From the NCBI GenBank assembly GCA_020536535.1, contig JAHLWZ010000306.1:18822-82821 (forward strand): a DNA stretch of 64,000 nucleotides. Direction: 5' to 3'. Each line of letters begins with the position of its first letter. Position 1 is the stretch's first letter. The notes under the pieces were generated by a model. That model saw nothing but the letters and a program-made list of their open reading frames with translations. It searched no databases and had not been told where the DNA came from. The translations under genes and the position numbers were made by a program. Of this stretch, positions 1 to 13,377 are shown one piece after another. Source of the stretch: Pelomyxa schiedti (lineage: Eukaryota > Evosea > Pelobiontida > Pelomyxidae).

Positions 1-311
1 AACCGGAGCAACTTCAGCACTGTGCACCTTGAGTACAGAGTGCAAACTAGCAACCTTTCAAAGACCAAAATGTAAGCATCTCAAAAACCACCAAAAACTA
101 AAAACCAAAAAAAAAAAAAAAGTTGGTGGCACACAAATCCGTTGACCAGACAGCACATCAACGCGCCCGATTCTGCGGTGACAGCGAACTCAGGCTCCGT
201 CGCCAGGCACGAGAGAGCGAGCCCCGACGGGAACGAAGCTGTCCTGCCCCCGGGAAACGAAATCATAGTGACGTCAGGAGTGGTGCCTGGTGTCCCTGTG
301 CTTGCTGCCAT
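1..311 (-). CDS. 5' part of a gene running off the left edge; possible TGS-like N-terminal domain
   Basis: A reading frame starts at the ATG at 311 and runs to 135. It is followed by a GT donor (gtgtgcc) and an intron containing a long T run. The frame resumes in phase at 27 after an acceptor at 28-33 and leaves the window. The visible product is about 68 residues: a short Ala/Thr-rich head, then a hydrophobic stretch with the pattern FPGGRTASFPSG and CCLVNG. That pattern resembles the TGS domain at the start of some aminoacyl-tRNA synthetases (threonyl type) and some GTPases. The resemblance is weak and rests on two short motifs. A start 60 bases upstream (371) is in frame but would add a Lys/Gln-rich head of poorer coding character. 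Confidence 0.3.
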
Positions 312-583
312 TTGTGCCTGTTGGTTGGAGTTTTTTTTTTTTGTTTGTTCAAACGTTCGTGCCTGCTTCACGTAAAATCATCAAAGAGAAAAAGGCTGGA
401 ACTTCAACACTTGCACCTACCTCCTGAAACAATGAAGAACCAGTCATTGAACTTGCCGGTTGACACTCAGCAGGTGATGGGTGGATGTAGTTTGAAGGAG
501 TCCAGGGAGTGTTCTATTGGGGGTGACGAGGTTGGGGATCTGTTGATTCAGGCCAATTTGGCAAAGTGAAAAGGAAAAAAAAA
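312..583. other. Short divergent intergenic region
   Basis: This region lies between the left-edge minus gene and the plus gene starting at 584, so it probably holds both promoters. It contains a T11 run near 331-341. An open frame at 432-569 (45 codons) sits here. It could be the end of an upstream exon but has no recognisable features, so it is not called. Confidence 0.4.
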
Positions 584-986
584 ATGTCATCATCAGCCGA
601 GGACAGGGCGCGACAGACTACTCTGGACGAGCAACTAGCACGACAGCTGCAGGCGCAGGAGGCAACCGGCCTCGGCTCCGTCTTGTCCCACCCGCCGCCG
701 TCCACCTCCTCACCGTCGTCGTCCAGGCTCCCGCGCGGCGGCGGCGGCTCCGGCCTCGGCGTGCCTGCGGCCTCGTTGTCGGGGTCACGTGTGGTCGACA
801 TCCCCGACGACGTCGAGGGCACGTACGTGATGATGCCGGGCATGAGCATCGGGTCTGGTTCTGACTCAGGATCCGGAATGGGAATTGGGATGTCGCCCAG
901 CGCTAGGGCGGTTCCCTATTCTGTCGGCGACCAGTACCCCAACTTAGTGGAGGAGGGCGCCGTGGATGCGCCACCGTCTAGTGTGA

Positions 987-1017
<31 letters not shown>

Positions 1018-1421
1018 CTTTTCTCTATTTTGCTATTCCCACTCTGTCACTTTTTGTTTTGGTTTTTGCCAACCCCCCGTTAATTTTACTTACCGCGCCG
1101 CAAAAAGTGAGATTGTATATCTTTTTTTTTTTGTTTAATCTTTTGGATTTGTATAGTATGTGCCGGAAGTTCTGTCAGCACATGCTGATCCTGTGCCTAT
1201 GGCACTTGAGAAACACACATTTTCTATTCAGGTCATTGCAATTTCCACATTGGTATGAAACAAATACGCACAAAGAAAAAACCAAAAACTTACACCCTAA
1301 GAGTTATACTGGGGTTATGCTTGCTTGACCCGATCGAAGTTTTGGGTATTCTTACCAGCTTTCCTGTTTTGCCCCCTTGCCGTTTTTGGTGCAGCTAAGA
1401 AGAACCACTGGTTTTTGTTAA
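584..1421 (+). CDS. Hypothetical low-complexity protein, 3' end uncertain
   Basis: The start is the ATG at 584; the same frame is open upstream but without an ATG. Exon 1 (584-982) encodes a head with the pattern DEQLARQLQAQE, a Ser/Pro/Gly-rich linker and an acidic Tyr-containing segment. The intron is 983-1156 (GTGAGC...TATAG) and contains a T-run. Exon 2 (1157-1252) continues in phase with YVPEVLSAHADPVPM. A donor GTATGA follows at 1253. The best next acceptor ends at 1394 and gives a short tail with stop at 1421, about 170 residues in all. No family is recognised. The 3' end is the weakest part: a longer hydrophobic reading frame at 1426-1641 could be a further exon, but no splice combination joined it convincingly. 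Confidence 0.4.
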
Positions 1422-1806
1422 CTGTGTGGTCCTTCTAAATTCTTCAATGCATAACCTACCACCCATTCAGTTCGTGTTGTATATGGGTATTGATACTGTC
1501 ATGGAGATTGGATTCCTTCTAGTGGATTTCTTGGACCTACATTTACTGCCAACTTTTGCTAAAGTTATTGATGTTATTGTTATCATTTTTAAGGTATACA
1601 GTTACCCTCCCTTCTCCATATCTCACCCCACAAGTGCATAGCCACGTTCTATGTCTATTACTACTGGAAGCTTGTCAAACAAACACTCTTTCTTGGACCT
1701 GTTTCAAGACTCCCTTCCACCGCATCACTGTGAAAAGAAAATGAATTCCAAAATAATATTTCTGTTATCAGTTGTTCGTTTGTGGAACGTTGTATTGATT
1801 AGGCAC
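1422..1806. other. Intergenic region upstream of a Ras-like gene
   Basis: AT-rich DNA with hydrophobic open frames in more than one phase (1426-1641, 1556-1744, 1651-1863). None has a domain I recognise, and they look like composition effects. It probably contains the terminator of the preceding gene and the promoter of the GTPase starting at 1807. Confidence 0.35.
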
Positions 1807-2580
1807 ATGGGTCATGCTGCACCCAGCAAAATCCACACACCCTCAATTTCATTTGTAGGTTAAACCACTATGCCGTACGCAATAACAAAAAACAAAGTGT
1901 GTACTGGGTGAGAATGGCGTCGGAAAATCGTCATTGGTTCAGAGGTGGCTAACAGGAAACTTTGTCCGAGTCGATGACTCAGTTGATGATTGCTATGTCG
2001 GCACTGCACTCAAACTATATTGGTGCTCTGACATCACCCAATTGTTGCTAGGACAAATTCATTTCAGTGGATGGTGTGGAGTCTGAAGTCAGAGTTTTTG
2101 ATACAACAAAGCACATGGTCTACTACAAGCAACTAAGAGACCCTTCAATTTGGGTTCTTTTTGTTAATTTCGGTATTGTGCCTAATGTCAATATGTGTAG
2201 GCCAGTCAGGCATTCATTGTGATGTACAGCATCACTGATGAAAGGTCCTTCAATGAAATGCAGGATGACTTCTCTGACATAATAAGAATCAAGGGGAGCA
2301 ACAGTGCTGACATTCCTGTGATAATACTTGGTCACAAGGTGACACAAGCTTCTTCTTTTAGCACTGACACCAACCTCTTCAGAGTGACCTTGAATCTAGC
2401 AGAGTCATTGCAACTGATAGAGGCCAGAAACTTGCCTCAAAATGGGGAAAATATGGCACTTTCATGGAAGCCAGTGCTAAGGATAACATAAATGTAGATG
2501 AGGTCTTTACAAACTTACTGAGGTTACACCAGGCCAGCTCTGCAGCCTCAAAGACCCTAACATTAATGAAAAACCTATAA
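1807..2580 (+). CDS. Ras-family small GTPase, divergent switch II and G4
   Basis: Five exons join in phase: 1807-1854, 1898-1996, 2052-2153, 2201-2338 and 2383-2580, giving 194 residues. G1 is intact (GENGVGKSS, exon 2). The region equivalent to the DTAG motif reads DTTKHMVYYKQLRD, so the conserved Ala-Gly-Gln of switch II is missing. The G4 motif NKxD reads HKSD. G5 is present as EASAK. The tail has no CAAX box for prenylation. Known for the family: these are GTP-switched regulators of the cytoskeleton and membranes. Inferred here: nucleotide binding is probably kept, but the usual Gln-dependent hydrolysis is probably lost or altered. Membrane attachment would need another route. The start was chosen because it puts a short head directly before the first beta strand. 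Confidence 0.8.
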
Positions 2581-2754
2581 ATCCATTTTTTGTTTAATTC
2601 ATGTCTTCTATTCCAGTCTCCCGGTAAATTCCTGTGAGACAGGTAGCTGTTGACCTTCAGAGAGAAAATGGCCATTAGCTGTTCCATCCCCAACAGTCCG
2701 TGCACTTGAGCCCTCAGTTTCCCCATCAGGACAGAATTGTGGGAGGTTAGCGGA

Positions 2755-3650
2755 ATGGACGTTGCAGCACGGAGCAAAGTCGAAGCGGCACTACGTGGGG
2801 CGTACCACAAAGTCAAGGCGAGCCTGGCCGGTTCCGTTGGCGGGTGGGCAAACTTGGTCGACAACCAGGGGGCGGCGGCGGCGCTGTCCGTGTGGTCGCG
2901 CTCCGTCTCCGAGTCGCGTGTCGCGCAGTTCAAAGTTGTGGGACAGGTGCCGTGCCTCACGCCCGCCGAGGTCGTGTCGAGGGTGCTCGTCGACGGCGAG
3001 CGCCGCGGCGAGTGGAACCCGCTGCACGACAACACCGTGGTTCTGGACACCTGGCGCGGCGCCCCGCCGTCCCAGGATTGTGGGACTGGGGCGGCAACCG
3101 CCGAGCAGCAGCAGGCAGATTACTCTGTGTTTGTTGAGAGGCACAAGCCTGCCCTTGGGGGGTTTGTTTCCCCCAGAGACTTCTTCAAGGCCTCAGTCAA
3201 GTTCTACACCCACGGTGACACCTCATCATCTTCTACTAGTACTAGTACTAGTACTACAACGTCGGCTTCGACTGAGGGGGCAACAACTGGGCAGGAGGAG
3301 CACTGGTTCATCTATACCAGCCTGGACAGTGTGCTATCTGACAACATGCCGGCACAGGCCAAGCCAGCCAAATCCCACACGAGGGCAATTGCTTTCCCAT
3401 CGGGAACCGTGGGATTCCCCAGGGAAGGCGGGGGATCCCTACTTCACATGATTATTCACGCCGACCCATGCGGCTGGATTCCATCCTGGGCAGTGAATCA
3501 GGTCCGTTGTTGTTTTTCCCAATCATTCTTGTTTTTATTTGTTTGCTTGCTTTCTACTACCGCTTTGTGCAACACTGATCAGTGTTTTTGTAGGCTGTTT
3601 CTGGGGAGGTTACTAACTTTTTCAATGGTGTAATAAGTACTTTCTCTTAA
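2755..3650 (+). CDS. START-domain lipid-transfer protein
   Basis: Two exons (2755-3501 and 3594-3650), phase 0, encode 267 residues. The ATG at 2755 begins an amphipathic head. The rest reads as a single START (StAR-related lipid transfer) fold. An early segment VSRVLVDGERRGEWNP matches the family's conserved Trp-containing turn before the core strands. It is followed by VSPRDFF, a hallmark of START domains, and by a C-terminal IHADPCGWIPSWAVN, which fits the closing helix region (G-x-I-P-x-W-x-x-N). An ACTAGT-type repeat (about 3235-3258) codes for a Ser/Thr linker between two core strands. The family shuttles sterols, phospholipids or ceramides between membranes; the ligand cannot be read from the sequence. 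No signal peptide or membrane anchor is seen, so a cytosolic location is likely. Confidence 0.8.
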
Positions 3651-3746
3651 GGCACAAGCCCGATAGTTTTTTTTTTGTTTTACCCAAAAAAAAACTGTAG
3701 TATCACATACATATGGTGGAGTTAGTAGTAATGAGCGTTCTCACTT

Positions 3747-5161
<1,415 letters not shown>

Positions 5162-5539
5162 TTGGTCTGTGTGGTTTTTTTTTTATTGAATGATGCTTGC
5201 ACAGCCGGCGGAACTGTGTTGTCACCTCCTAAGATCGGATAGTACGTAATTCCGGGGAATTAGGCGAATGTATCTTGATTGAATTGCCATAAGAGCCCAG
5301 AACCCCGAGGTTTTCTTGGTTTCTCAATCAGACCGAATGGTACCCCCAGGTGCCGCTCAGTCACTTAAGAACACCGGTAGCCATTCATACAGAGCAGAAT
5401 AAGGAACTGAGGTGTGCTCCACGCAGGAAATCTTGATTTGGTGTCTCTTGGTGGACCAAAGATCAGACAACCAACAAGGAAAAAGAAAACACCCGAAACA
5501 ACAAAAAAAACAAAACAAAAAAAAAAGCACGCTGAGCTT

Positions 5540-8500
5540 ATGGCGTCGTCGACATCCAAGTCGTCTGCGTCCATTGTGGTTGATAAATCTGCTGTTCAAC
5601 ATAATTAATTAATTATGCCACACTTCATGCCGTTGTGAATATGTGCCATCAATAATATCATATTTGTGAAAAAAAATAACCACCCTTGTGGCTGGCCATG
5701 CACCAACGAGATCTTTATTATTACAGTCAAAGAAGAAAGTCAAGCCAGACGTAAACATCGTGGTATTTGGTAACGTAGAGGCAACGGCAAACTCGTTCGC
5801 TGCCAAGTGTGCTACAGGTTTTTCCCCTTTTTTCCCCCCCTTTCTCACCATCCACCACGTCTTTTATTACACAGAATTTCCTCTTCTTGTGGAGGGCAAA
5901 TGCATTCAGTTAGGTCTTACTGTATCATGCGAGGTTTCAGGGAGTGGCCCTCCTGTGCGACCGCGTAGCAACAGCCTTACTTTGGTGCCGGCATCATCTA
6001 CTGCTTCTTCCAGTGCAGTGGGTTCTTCCCCACTTATCCAACCCACCCCATCACCTGCGGTTACACTGTTGAGAACATCGGCAACTTTCGTGGCCGCTGT
6101 TTCCCACTCTGAGTTCACTGTTGTGGTGATTAGTATATTGGATCCACAAGGATTCTCCCAACTACCAGGCCATATTCATGGAATCATGTATGGCCCCCAC
6201 GGGCACTCCATCAAATGCAAGCTGGCACTATGTGTGACTGATATTGATATGTTGGATGCTTGGGCTGCAGGTGATGTTGGTGCTGTTCGAGCTAGATGTT
6301 CTGCTGCTGGACTTGATGGCCCTCCTTTGGAAGAAAGTGTAGGGAACCCCAGCAATGAAACAGCTTCTCCCGAGAAGTGGGCCCCAGTCACTAAAGAGGA
6401 AGTGATATCTTTTATGAATAGTGAAGATGGTCAACAATGCTGTATGTTCCGAGCAATTCAAGCTATTGAGTCAGTGAGTGTAAATAAGTTCTTTCACGAC
6501 CTTGTCAGCTACTGCTTCCTTAAAAAGAAAAAGTTATTTAAAGAGTTTTTCCCTGATGTCATTCACTTTCAACAGGCGGTCGTGGCAGAAGACCCTTCCA
6601 CACCTTGATAAGAGCACTTTGACATCTTTCCCACCAAAATTTGGTGCACTTGTCAAGAAAAGAGGGTTTTCTCAAGAATTGTATGATGTGGAGGACTCCT
6701 TAGTACATAAATGCTTGGAAATATCTATGCCACTTTCTGATATTCTTCTTTACTTTATTGGTAACTTAATTTTAATACCAATTCTGAATTTAACACCCAG
6801 AAACAGATCAGGATATTCTTCGTGATCCAAAATCCTTTATTACCTTGATGTCTCATTTCCCTCATGACCTACCTAAATGGAGGACTTTTTTATTGTCAAC
6901 ACATGCCTTTATCCTACCTGATTACGCAAAGACGGCCACTGAATTGGCCTTGAGTATGTGGTGTAATATCCCTTTTTACCCTCATCTTTGAAGGAACGGC
7001 TCAGTTCAGTTCAGCAACCGACACTTCTATCACTATGACCTTCTTGATGCTTACAGCACCTCCCAGTTGGAAGATGTGTTCATTTATTTGTAATAATTAT
7101 CTTCTAGAAATTATCCCCTGTACTTTGACTACACTGGATCTGTCCCATAATTTCTTGACAGAACTACCAGCAACTTTTTTCAAGGATCTCAGGACTCTTC
7201 AAATACTGAACCTATCTTGTTCTTACCTATCTAGTCAAATTAAATTACTAATCTTACTGAAGGGAATACCTTAGTGAGCCTTCCTGATTCCATAACTGCT
7301 GCATTTGAGCTTCGTAGTGTTAATGTCCAGCTCTCTGGTATTGATCCCTTCTCAAAAGTTTCAGGTAGAACACAATGAACTTGATTTGCTACCTCAAATG
7401 TTTGGTGACTGCATGCAAATGGAATTATATTGTGGCTACAATAAGGTTCAATTCCAAACTTGAGGCTTGTTTGTAGCTGAAAAATCTTGTTGCTTGTTGA
7501 ATCCCACAGCTGCGCTTTATCCCTCACTCCCTTATGGAGCATGTACGAGCAAACAAAGTGCGATATTTTCCAAATCCATTGGGCGATATGCCTGCTTTTG
7601 AATCTAGCAGTGAACTGGCCACAATTTTGGAGGAAAAATGCCTGAAGGATTCCATGAGATGGCCAAAAGTAAAGTTGGTTCTTGTTGGGCCGGCAAGTGA
7701 CCTTTTTTTTTTAAGTAATTCTCCTAACTTAAAATATCATAGGAGAATGTTGGAAAAACTACTCTACAAAAAAGATTTCAAAAGAAAGAGCATGACGGAC
7801 TATCAACAGGTAAGAAAGGTCTTCCAAGGTGAAGATGTTAACTGCAACCCAGATGGAATTAGTATCCAAGAGTTGATAATCAAAGATGTAATATTCAATT
7901 GCTGGGGTAATTATTTATCTTATTTTAATACTTTTTACCATTTCACTAGATTTTGGGGGACAGGTATTACTTCTCAGTTTCTCAGATTTTCTCACCTTTT
8001 CCTCATTTCTTTTTGTTGCCAGGCAGTTTTCCTTCCTACACACCAGGTCATACTTTTTTTTTTTTTGCTTTGGTGCACTAACTTCTTTTCAAAGTTCTTC
8101 CTAACTGGAAGAGCTCTGTATCTTGTACTTTTTGATACTGCCAATCCAAATTCTCACCGAATTGAGTACTGGTTGAGGTACAAATCCTTCATTTTCTTAT
8201 CCAGTAAACACACTTTGTGTAGACAAATTGGAAAAACAGTTAAAACCCCCCCTTATCCCCCGGTTATTCTTGTTGGTACACGAGCCGATAAGCTACCCTC
8301 ATTGGAACGCGCACATGAACTGTGTAACTCGTTGCTCTCTCAGTTCAAGTGTGTTGCACAACCTGGTCAGATTATTGGGTGTATTCCTGTTTGCGCCAAG
8401 GATGGTGACCTTACTGAACTGGTTGACTGTATTACATACACAGTACATTCTAAACATTCCGTTCTGAAGGAGCGTGTAAGCCATTTTTTAACAGTTTTTG

Positions 8501-11500
8501 TTTTTTACTAGACTAGGTTCCAGGTAGCTGGGTTATGGTTGATAAAATTCTTTCGGAGAAGAGGAAAGCCAAGCAAGTTCTGCACTGGGATGAATTTCGC
8601 ACAATATGCACAGAATTGAAAATATCCCCTGAAGATATTCTTCCAGTATGGGAAGCTGAATAAGAAGGGTGCATCTCACCTCTTCACAGGCAGCCAGATT
8701 TCTACATGGAGTAGGGTCTCTCTTACATTTCGAGAGCACCGACTCCAAACTGGGGGATGTAGTCATACTTGATCCTGAATTTCTTGCCGGTTCCAATTTT
8801 GTCTTTTCCGTCATTATATTCTGATTCCGCTAGGGGTCATGTCAACAATTGTCACATTCAAGACTACTATGATCACTCATGGTTGTTTATCCAAGGAGGC
8901 GTTATTGCAAATATGGCATTCATATAGTCCTGATGATCACCCCTTCTTGATAGACTTGCTAAACATGTTTCTGATAATGATGCCTGTTAAGATGCCAGAT
9001 GGGCAAGAATGTTTCTTGATACCATGGTACCACTGGTTTTTCTTTTTTCATCTTAATTTCTCCCCAGTGTTTTACCTACCTCTGAACCAGTGGAGGCTCG
9101 CGAGATCTGGGAAGAGGTAGTCTCTCCATCACAGATTGAATATGGTACAATATGAAAAAAAAAATATTTAATACTCACGTTTCATGGAACAAAAAAGAGA
9201 GAACTTTCATTTTTGGGAGTCTACCAATTGGACTTTTTGGCCGGATCTTATTGCAAATTTTGCACATGCCAGTAATCAAAAGGAGGGCTATTTGGCAAGA
9301 TAATGCCAGAATCGAGGCAGTTCCCCCTTGTGGTAATATCCCTTACTTAAGGAAATGTTTTTACTTTCTGGGGAAAAAGATTCCAGAGGTCAATTTGGTA
9401 GTGTGACCTTTGATTGTACATCGGGTTTTACACCCTGCCTGCGAGTGAGCGTCAGAGCCCCAAAGGAAGCCGTTTGTGCAAACTTTTTTGCCATTTCCAA
9501 CTGACAACACAAAGAAACCTTGGCTCCTTATGCAGCTCATGGACTGTGTTGCAACAACTTTGGACTGCTTCTACGGGTATTAACTCTAAGTACTCTTTCA
9601 GTGTACTGAAGATTACCAAGTATTCATCAGCTGAATATGCAACGATTGATTACTTGCAACCATTGTCCACCACCAACTTCTCCCTCAATTCCTCTTCCTC
9701 ATCAATTCTCCTACAATGAAATCGCTGTTGCAATTTCCAAAAAGACAACACTAATGTGTCCTGTAATATGCCTCCTCATGTATTCTTTCCTGAGTCAACA
9801 ACTTAGATTGAAAAAAAAGAGATTCATCTTTGTGCACTTGTTCCCGAGCTAATTGTACCAACCAATTTTACTATCACAGCTGAAGAAATATCGGACGTCG
9901 TTCCAATAGCTGAAGGTTGTTTCTCTGTATTGTGCCTTTCTAACTAATATCAAACAACAGGTGGGTATGGAAAAATATACAAAGGTATTACCTCTGCTAC
10001 ATCATTTTAAATTTAAGTAATATAAATAGGACAAATGGACAGTAGACAAGTTGTTTTAAAGGAACTGAAGCTTTGTTCTGCAGAACAAACAGCAGAAAAA
10101 TTTTCTGAATTTCATCAGGAAGCAACAATTATGAGGTTTTCTTTCACATTTCCTAAAAAATCTCACACTGCTCGTAGTCTGTTGGATAGTCCTTATATTG
10201 TTCGCCTGTATGGTGTGTGCATGTCACCTCTAATGATGGTTATGGAATATGTCCCGCTTGGTGATCTGTACAAACTCATTCACACACTACTTGAAACCAA
10301 GCCAAGAGATCATAAACTGCTTCTACGTTCTACAAGTAAACCAGAGTTGGCTCGAGACCGGCGACACAGAATGAGCTATGGGGGTGGGCTCCTTGCTAGT
10401 CACAGTGCTTTGGCTAGCCATAGTGCTTTGGCTAGCCACAGTGCTTTGGCAAGCTGTGAGGCAGCGCCAGTCCCTGAGAGTGGAAGCGGTTTTGCATCCA
10501 ACGATGGCAGTAGCAACAGCAGTGGCAGCAGTACAAAGCGAGAAGATGCACAACGGTCACCCCTGAACACATCTCGCGCACATGCTTTACATGCCCTTCC
10601 AGAAGGGGAAGAAAACTTTAAAACCCAAATGAGGTGACGTGCTAGTCTTATCTGTCCTGTGTAGTAAATTGAAACAGTTGGAGGATGAAGCTGCTGATTG
10701 CACTTGATGTTGCTAAAGGACTATGCTATTTGCATGGTCTTCACCCTCCCGTAGTTCACAGGTGGGAGCATTTTTGCCTCAAAAAATCCTCTTACAGCTA
10801 AATAGGGACCTTCGTAGTGCCAATATTTTTGTGTGTTCCTTTGCACACTTGATTATCTTCTCAACATTTCTTAGATTCAAACCCTTGACACAGAGGCACC
10901 AGTCAGAGCCCAACTCGCAGATTGTATGTAGCGTTCAGGTGAAAAGATTTCTCTAATCCTTCACCACTCAGTTGGACTCAGTATAAAAGCTGCTGGTAAA
11001 GTAGCGGGGAAGTTACGGTCCTGGCAAGTAATCCTTCGCCTTCGCGTAATTGAAATATGAACCATTTTCCTCAGTGGCTTGCCCCTGAGATTCTTGACTC
11101 CAGGATTGAGACTTATGATGAGCAGTCTGATATCTTCAGTTTTGCCGTACATTACCTAATTCCATTTGAATATTGACCTGGAATAGATTTTGCTATTTGA
11201 AATAACATCCCGGCAGCACCCTTATGACGGTATTCCAATAAAACAAATATGATCAAGTAACACCAGAAAAAAGAATACTATGCCCTTCCTCAGTACTCTA
11301 CTACGAAAATGGAATGGCGGGATGTCAACATGAAAGTAGCAATTTCACAAGAGAATCTCAGACCCACAGTTCCTCGAAACGTGCCAAGGTATCTTAAGAA
11401 TAGTAATTCCATGTACAAATCTTCATAGGAAAGTGAGGCATTTGATTGAGAGGTGTTGGAGAACAGTCCCCAACACAAGGCCCACTGCACAACAGGTTGT

Positions 11501-12719
11501 GGAAAAACTTGAAGCAATATTAGGAATCTCCCGAGGACAGGACGAACTGCCTAGTGCTGACGTCGGGCCATGTGCGAAATTTTATTCTCACACGGTCTTA
11601 CTATCAATAGTGAATCTTCCTGAGCCAACACGTTGTTGGGAAATACCTCTGGAAGCCAAAATCTGGAGTTTCACGGAAGCTACCACCAGGCAGCATTTAT
11701 GGGTACCAAGTTATTCTCAGCTTGTTGCTTACTAACCGTAATTAGGTAGGGTGTGCAGATGGAACAGCACGTCGTCTCGAATGGAAGTCGGGCATTTTTG
11801 ACCTGACAGTACCTGCACATGACCGGAAAACCAGAATTCACGGCTTTGCCAATGCCAATGGGGAGCTGTGGGTGAGTTCTGACTTTGGGACCATTTCAGT
11901 GTTCAGTCCCGAGGTTCCTAAAATTTTGTATCTTTACCCTTTAATTTCTTTCACAGTCCAAGCATCCCCTTATTATTCACGCTCATGGTGAAAAGCATAG
12001 TATTGCCTGTCTTTTAACTGTGCTTCATAAAAAAAATACCCCAGCAGTATGGAGTGCGTCATCAACAGAATCTGCAATTGTAGAAATCAATTCCCAAGTG
12101 TGCACTTTCAGCTCAAGGAACTGAACTAACTGAGTCAGCAGACAAAAACAATTACCAATAGAGTCTGCTTCGAGCAAGGATTAATACTCAATTCCATGGT
12201 CCAGCACCGTAAACTTGTATGGGTTGCGTGCACAAGGCGCATTCTCATTTTAGATTCTAAAACCATGTCCACCTTTCGAGTACTTTCAAAATGTAATAAA
12301 TACTGGTACTTGTGTCTCTAACTCTTTCCCAGTGCCTGTAATGAGTAGGTATTCTTGTGCTACTGTCATTTCCGATCGAGTCTGGTTGGTTGCACAAGAT
12401 AAAATATGCATATTTGATAGCATGTATATGGTGTCGTGTCACGACATTATCGTGATAATACTCACTCTACTACAAAAGAACTGTGTGGCAACATTAAGTG
12501 GACATGAAACTGATATAACGGCTCTCACTCCTTGTGCCGGGTGAGCCTCCTAAGAAATCCCTTTACAATCCTTATTGATTCCGCAGAGCTGTGATTTCAG
12601 CGGACTCACAGGGAGTCATTCATGTTTGGGATCCAAGAAGTTATATGTCTCTCAGGAAAATAACACTACCAAATGCATGTTTCATCAATGCCTTGCACGC
12701 CTGTAATGAAAAGTACTGA
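5540..12719 (+). CDS. Roco protein kinase: pseudo-GTPase + LRR + ROC + COR + TKL kinase + WD40
   Basis: This is a long multi-exon gene. Exon 1 (ATG 5540) is a Ser-rich head. 5727 to about 6540 encodes a small-GTPase-like domain whose P-loop reads FGNVEATANS (no GKS/T) and whose NKxD reads TDID, so it cannot bind GTP normally. About 7100-7550 holds leucine-rich repeats (LTTLDLSHNFLTELP; LDLLPQMF). The ROC GTPase follows: VGPENVGKTTL (G1, joined across a GC-AG intron), then VGTRADKL and a G5-like VCAKDG. About 8520-9700 is the COR dimerisation region. A TKL kinase begins near 9960 (GGYGKIYKG, VVLKELKL, VVHRDLRSANIF, LADFGLSI, WLAPEILDS). A WD40-like propeller runs from about 11760 to the TGA at 12719 (DGTARRLEW; VISADSQGVIHVWDPRS). 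The order matches Dictyostelium Roco4 and metazoan LRRK. Family members use ROC nucleotide state and dimerisation to control the kinase. Exon edges in the COR and activation-segment regions are the least certain. Confidence 0.85.
7693..7742 (+). other. GC-AG intron inside the ROC P-loop
   Basis: The exon ends ...VLVGP (CCG at 7690-7692) and the next exon begins GAG AAT GTT GGA AAA ACT. Only an intron starting gcaagt and ending catag joins them in phase to give the P-loop GPENVGKTT. GCAAGT is the classic consensus for GC donors. The intron is 50 nt long. Confidence 0.7.
10395..10448 (+). repeat. Three 18-bp tandem repeats inside the Roco kinase domain
   Basis: Three adjacent 18-bp units (10395, 10413, 10431), differing by one or two bases, encode ASHSAL three times. 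They sit in a Ser/Gly/Asn-rich insert between the N-lobe hinge (MEYVPLGDLYKLI) and the catalytic loop of the Roco kinase. The insert is about 100 residues longer than expected for this loop. Confidence 0.85.
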
Positions 12720-13377
12720 TTCACATGGATCTACCAACTTCTAATAAATCCCAAGCTCATTTCTCTGCTCTACAGTGCATCCCGACTCCCTGTTAATCTG
12801 TTTTTCTTTTTGAAAGTACGTACCCACTCCCTCACTGACACAATAACACCAAAAAGATTTTGGGCAGATCCCAAATGTACAAACCCTGTACAAACAGCCA
12901 AATGTACAAATCTCTTTTCTTTCCATGCAAACCAATTTCTTGAATCCTTGTATTCCAGAGTGCTTATTCAGCACTTTGCCAGTCAATACAATAAAAAGAA
13001 AAAAAAAAAAAGATGGCCTCATGGCCGGCAATTGTGTTCCTTCTGTCCCGGGGCTCCCTCCCAGAAAGGAAGGAGTTAGCGCTGAGTGCTTGAGAACTTA
13101 AGGTAGCCATGCCTCGTCATTCTCAAACGCTCGCCACTAATTAGGTGGTCAATTTATTACCTTTGGAGAGTCATAGTTTGGGTTTTGGATTCGATGTAGC
13201 ACGGCAACATGGAACCAAAGAAACACAACGCACAGACCACAAGGCCATTGACTAGCCCGGTTCTTCCTTCGTTTATTGGCAAAAAACAATTCCCACGCGA
13301 ACTTGTGGGTCGGAAATTGGAAGAAGGAAAAAAAAGCAAAAAAAATGTTGGGTTTGGGCTGTTGTTAGTTGCGGTCT
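12720..13377. other. Intergenic region between convergent genes
   Basis: No supported gene. It holds A-rich runs (about 12990-13010), a loosely repeated aaatgtacaaa motif near 12870-12912, and the 3' flanks of the Roco gene (plus) and the basic protein gene (minus). Open frames on both strands lack domain signatures. Confidence 0.4.

Noticed and set aside
432-569. 45-codon plus-strand frame
   Set aside because: Too short, no motif; could be chance or the last exon of a gene not otherwise visible.
1890-1905. One-base frameshift at the start of the Ras-like gene
   Set aside because: An apparent ATG at 1870 is out of frame with the P-loop, but a GTAGGT...CAAAG intron (1855-1897) joined to the ATG at 1807 gives a clean in-phase model, so no frameshift is needed.
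13020-13130. Possible tRNA-like hairpin region
   Set aside because: No B-box (GGTTCGANTCC-type) or cloverleaf stems; no tRNA, rRNA or CRISPR array was found anywhere in the window.
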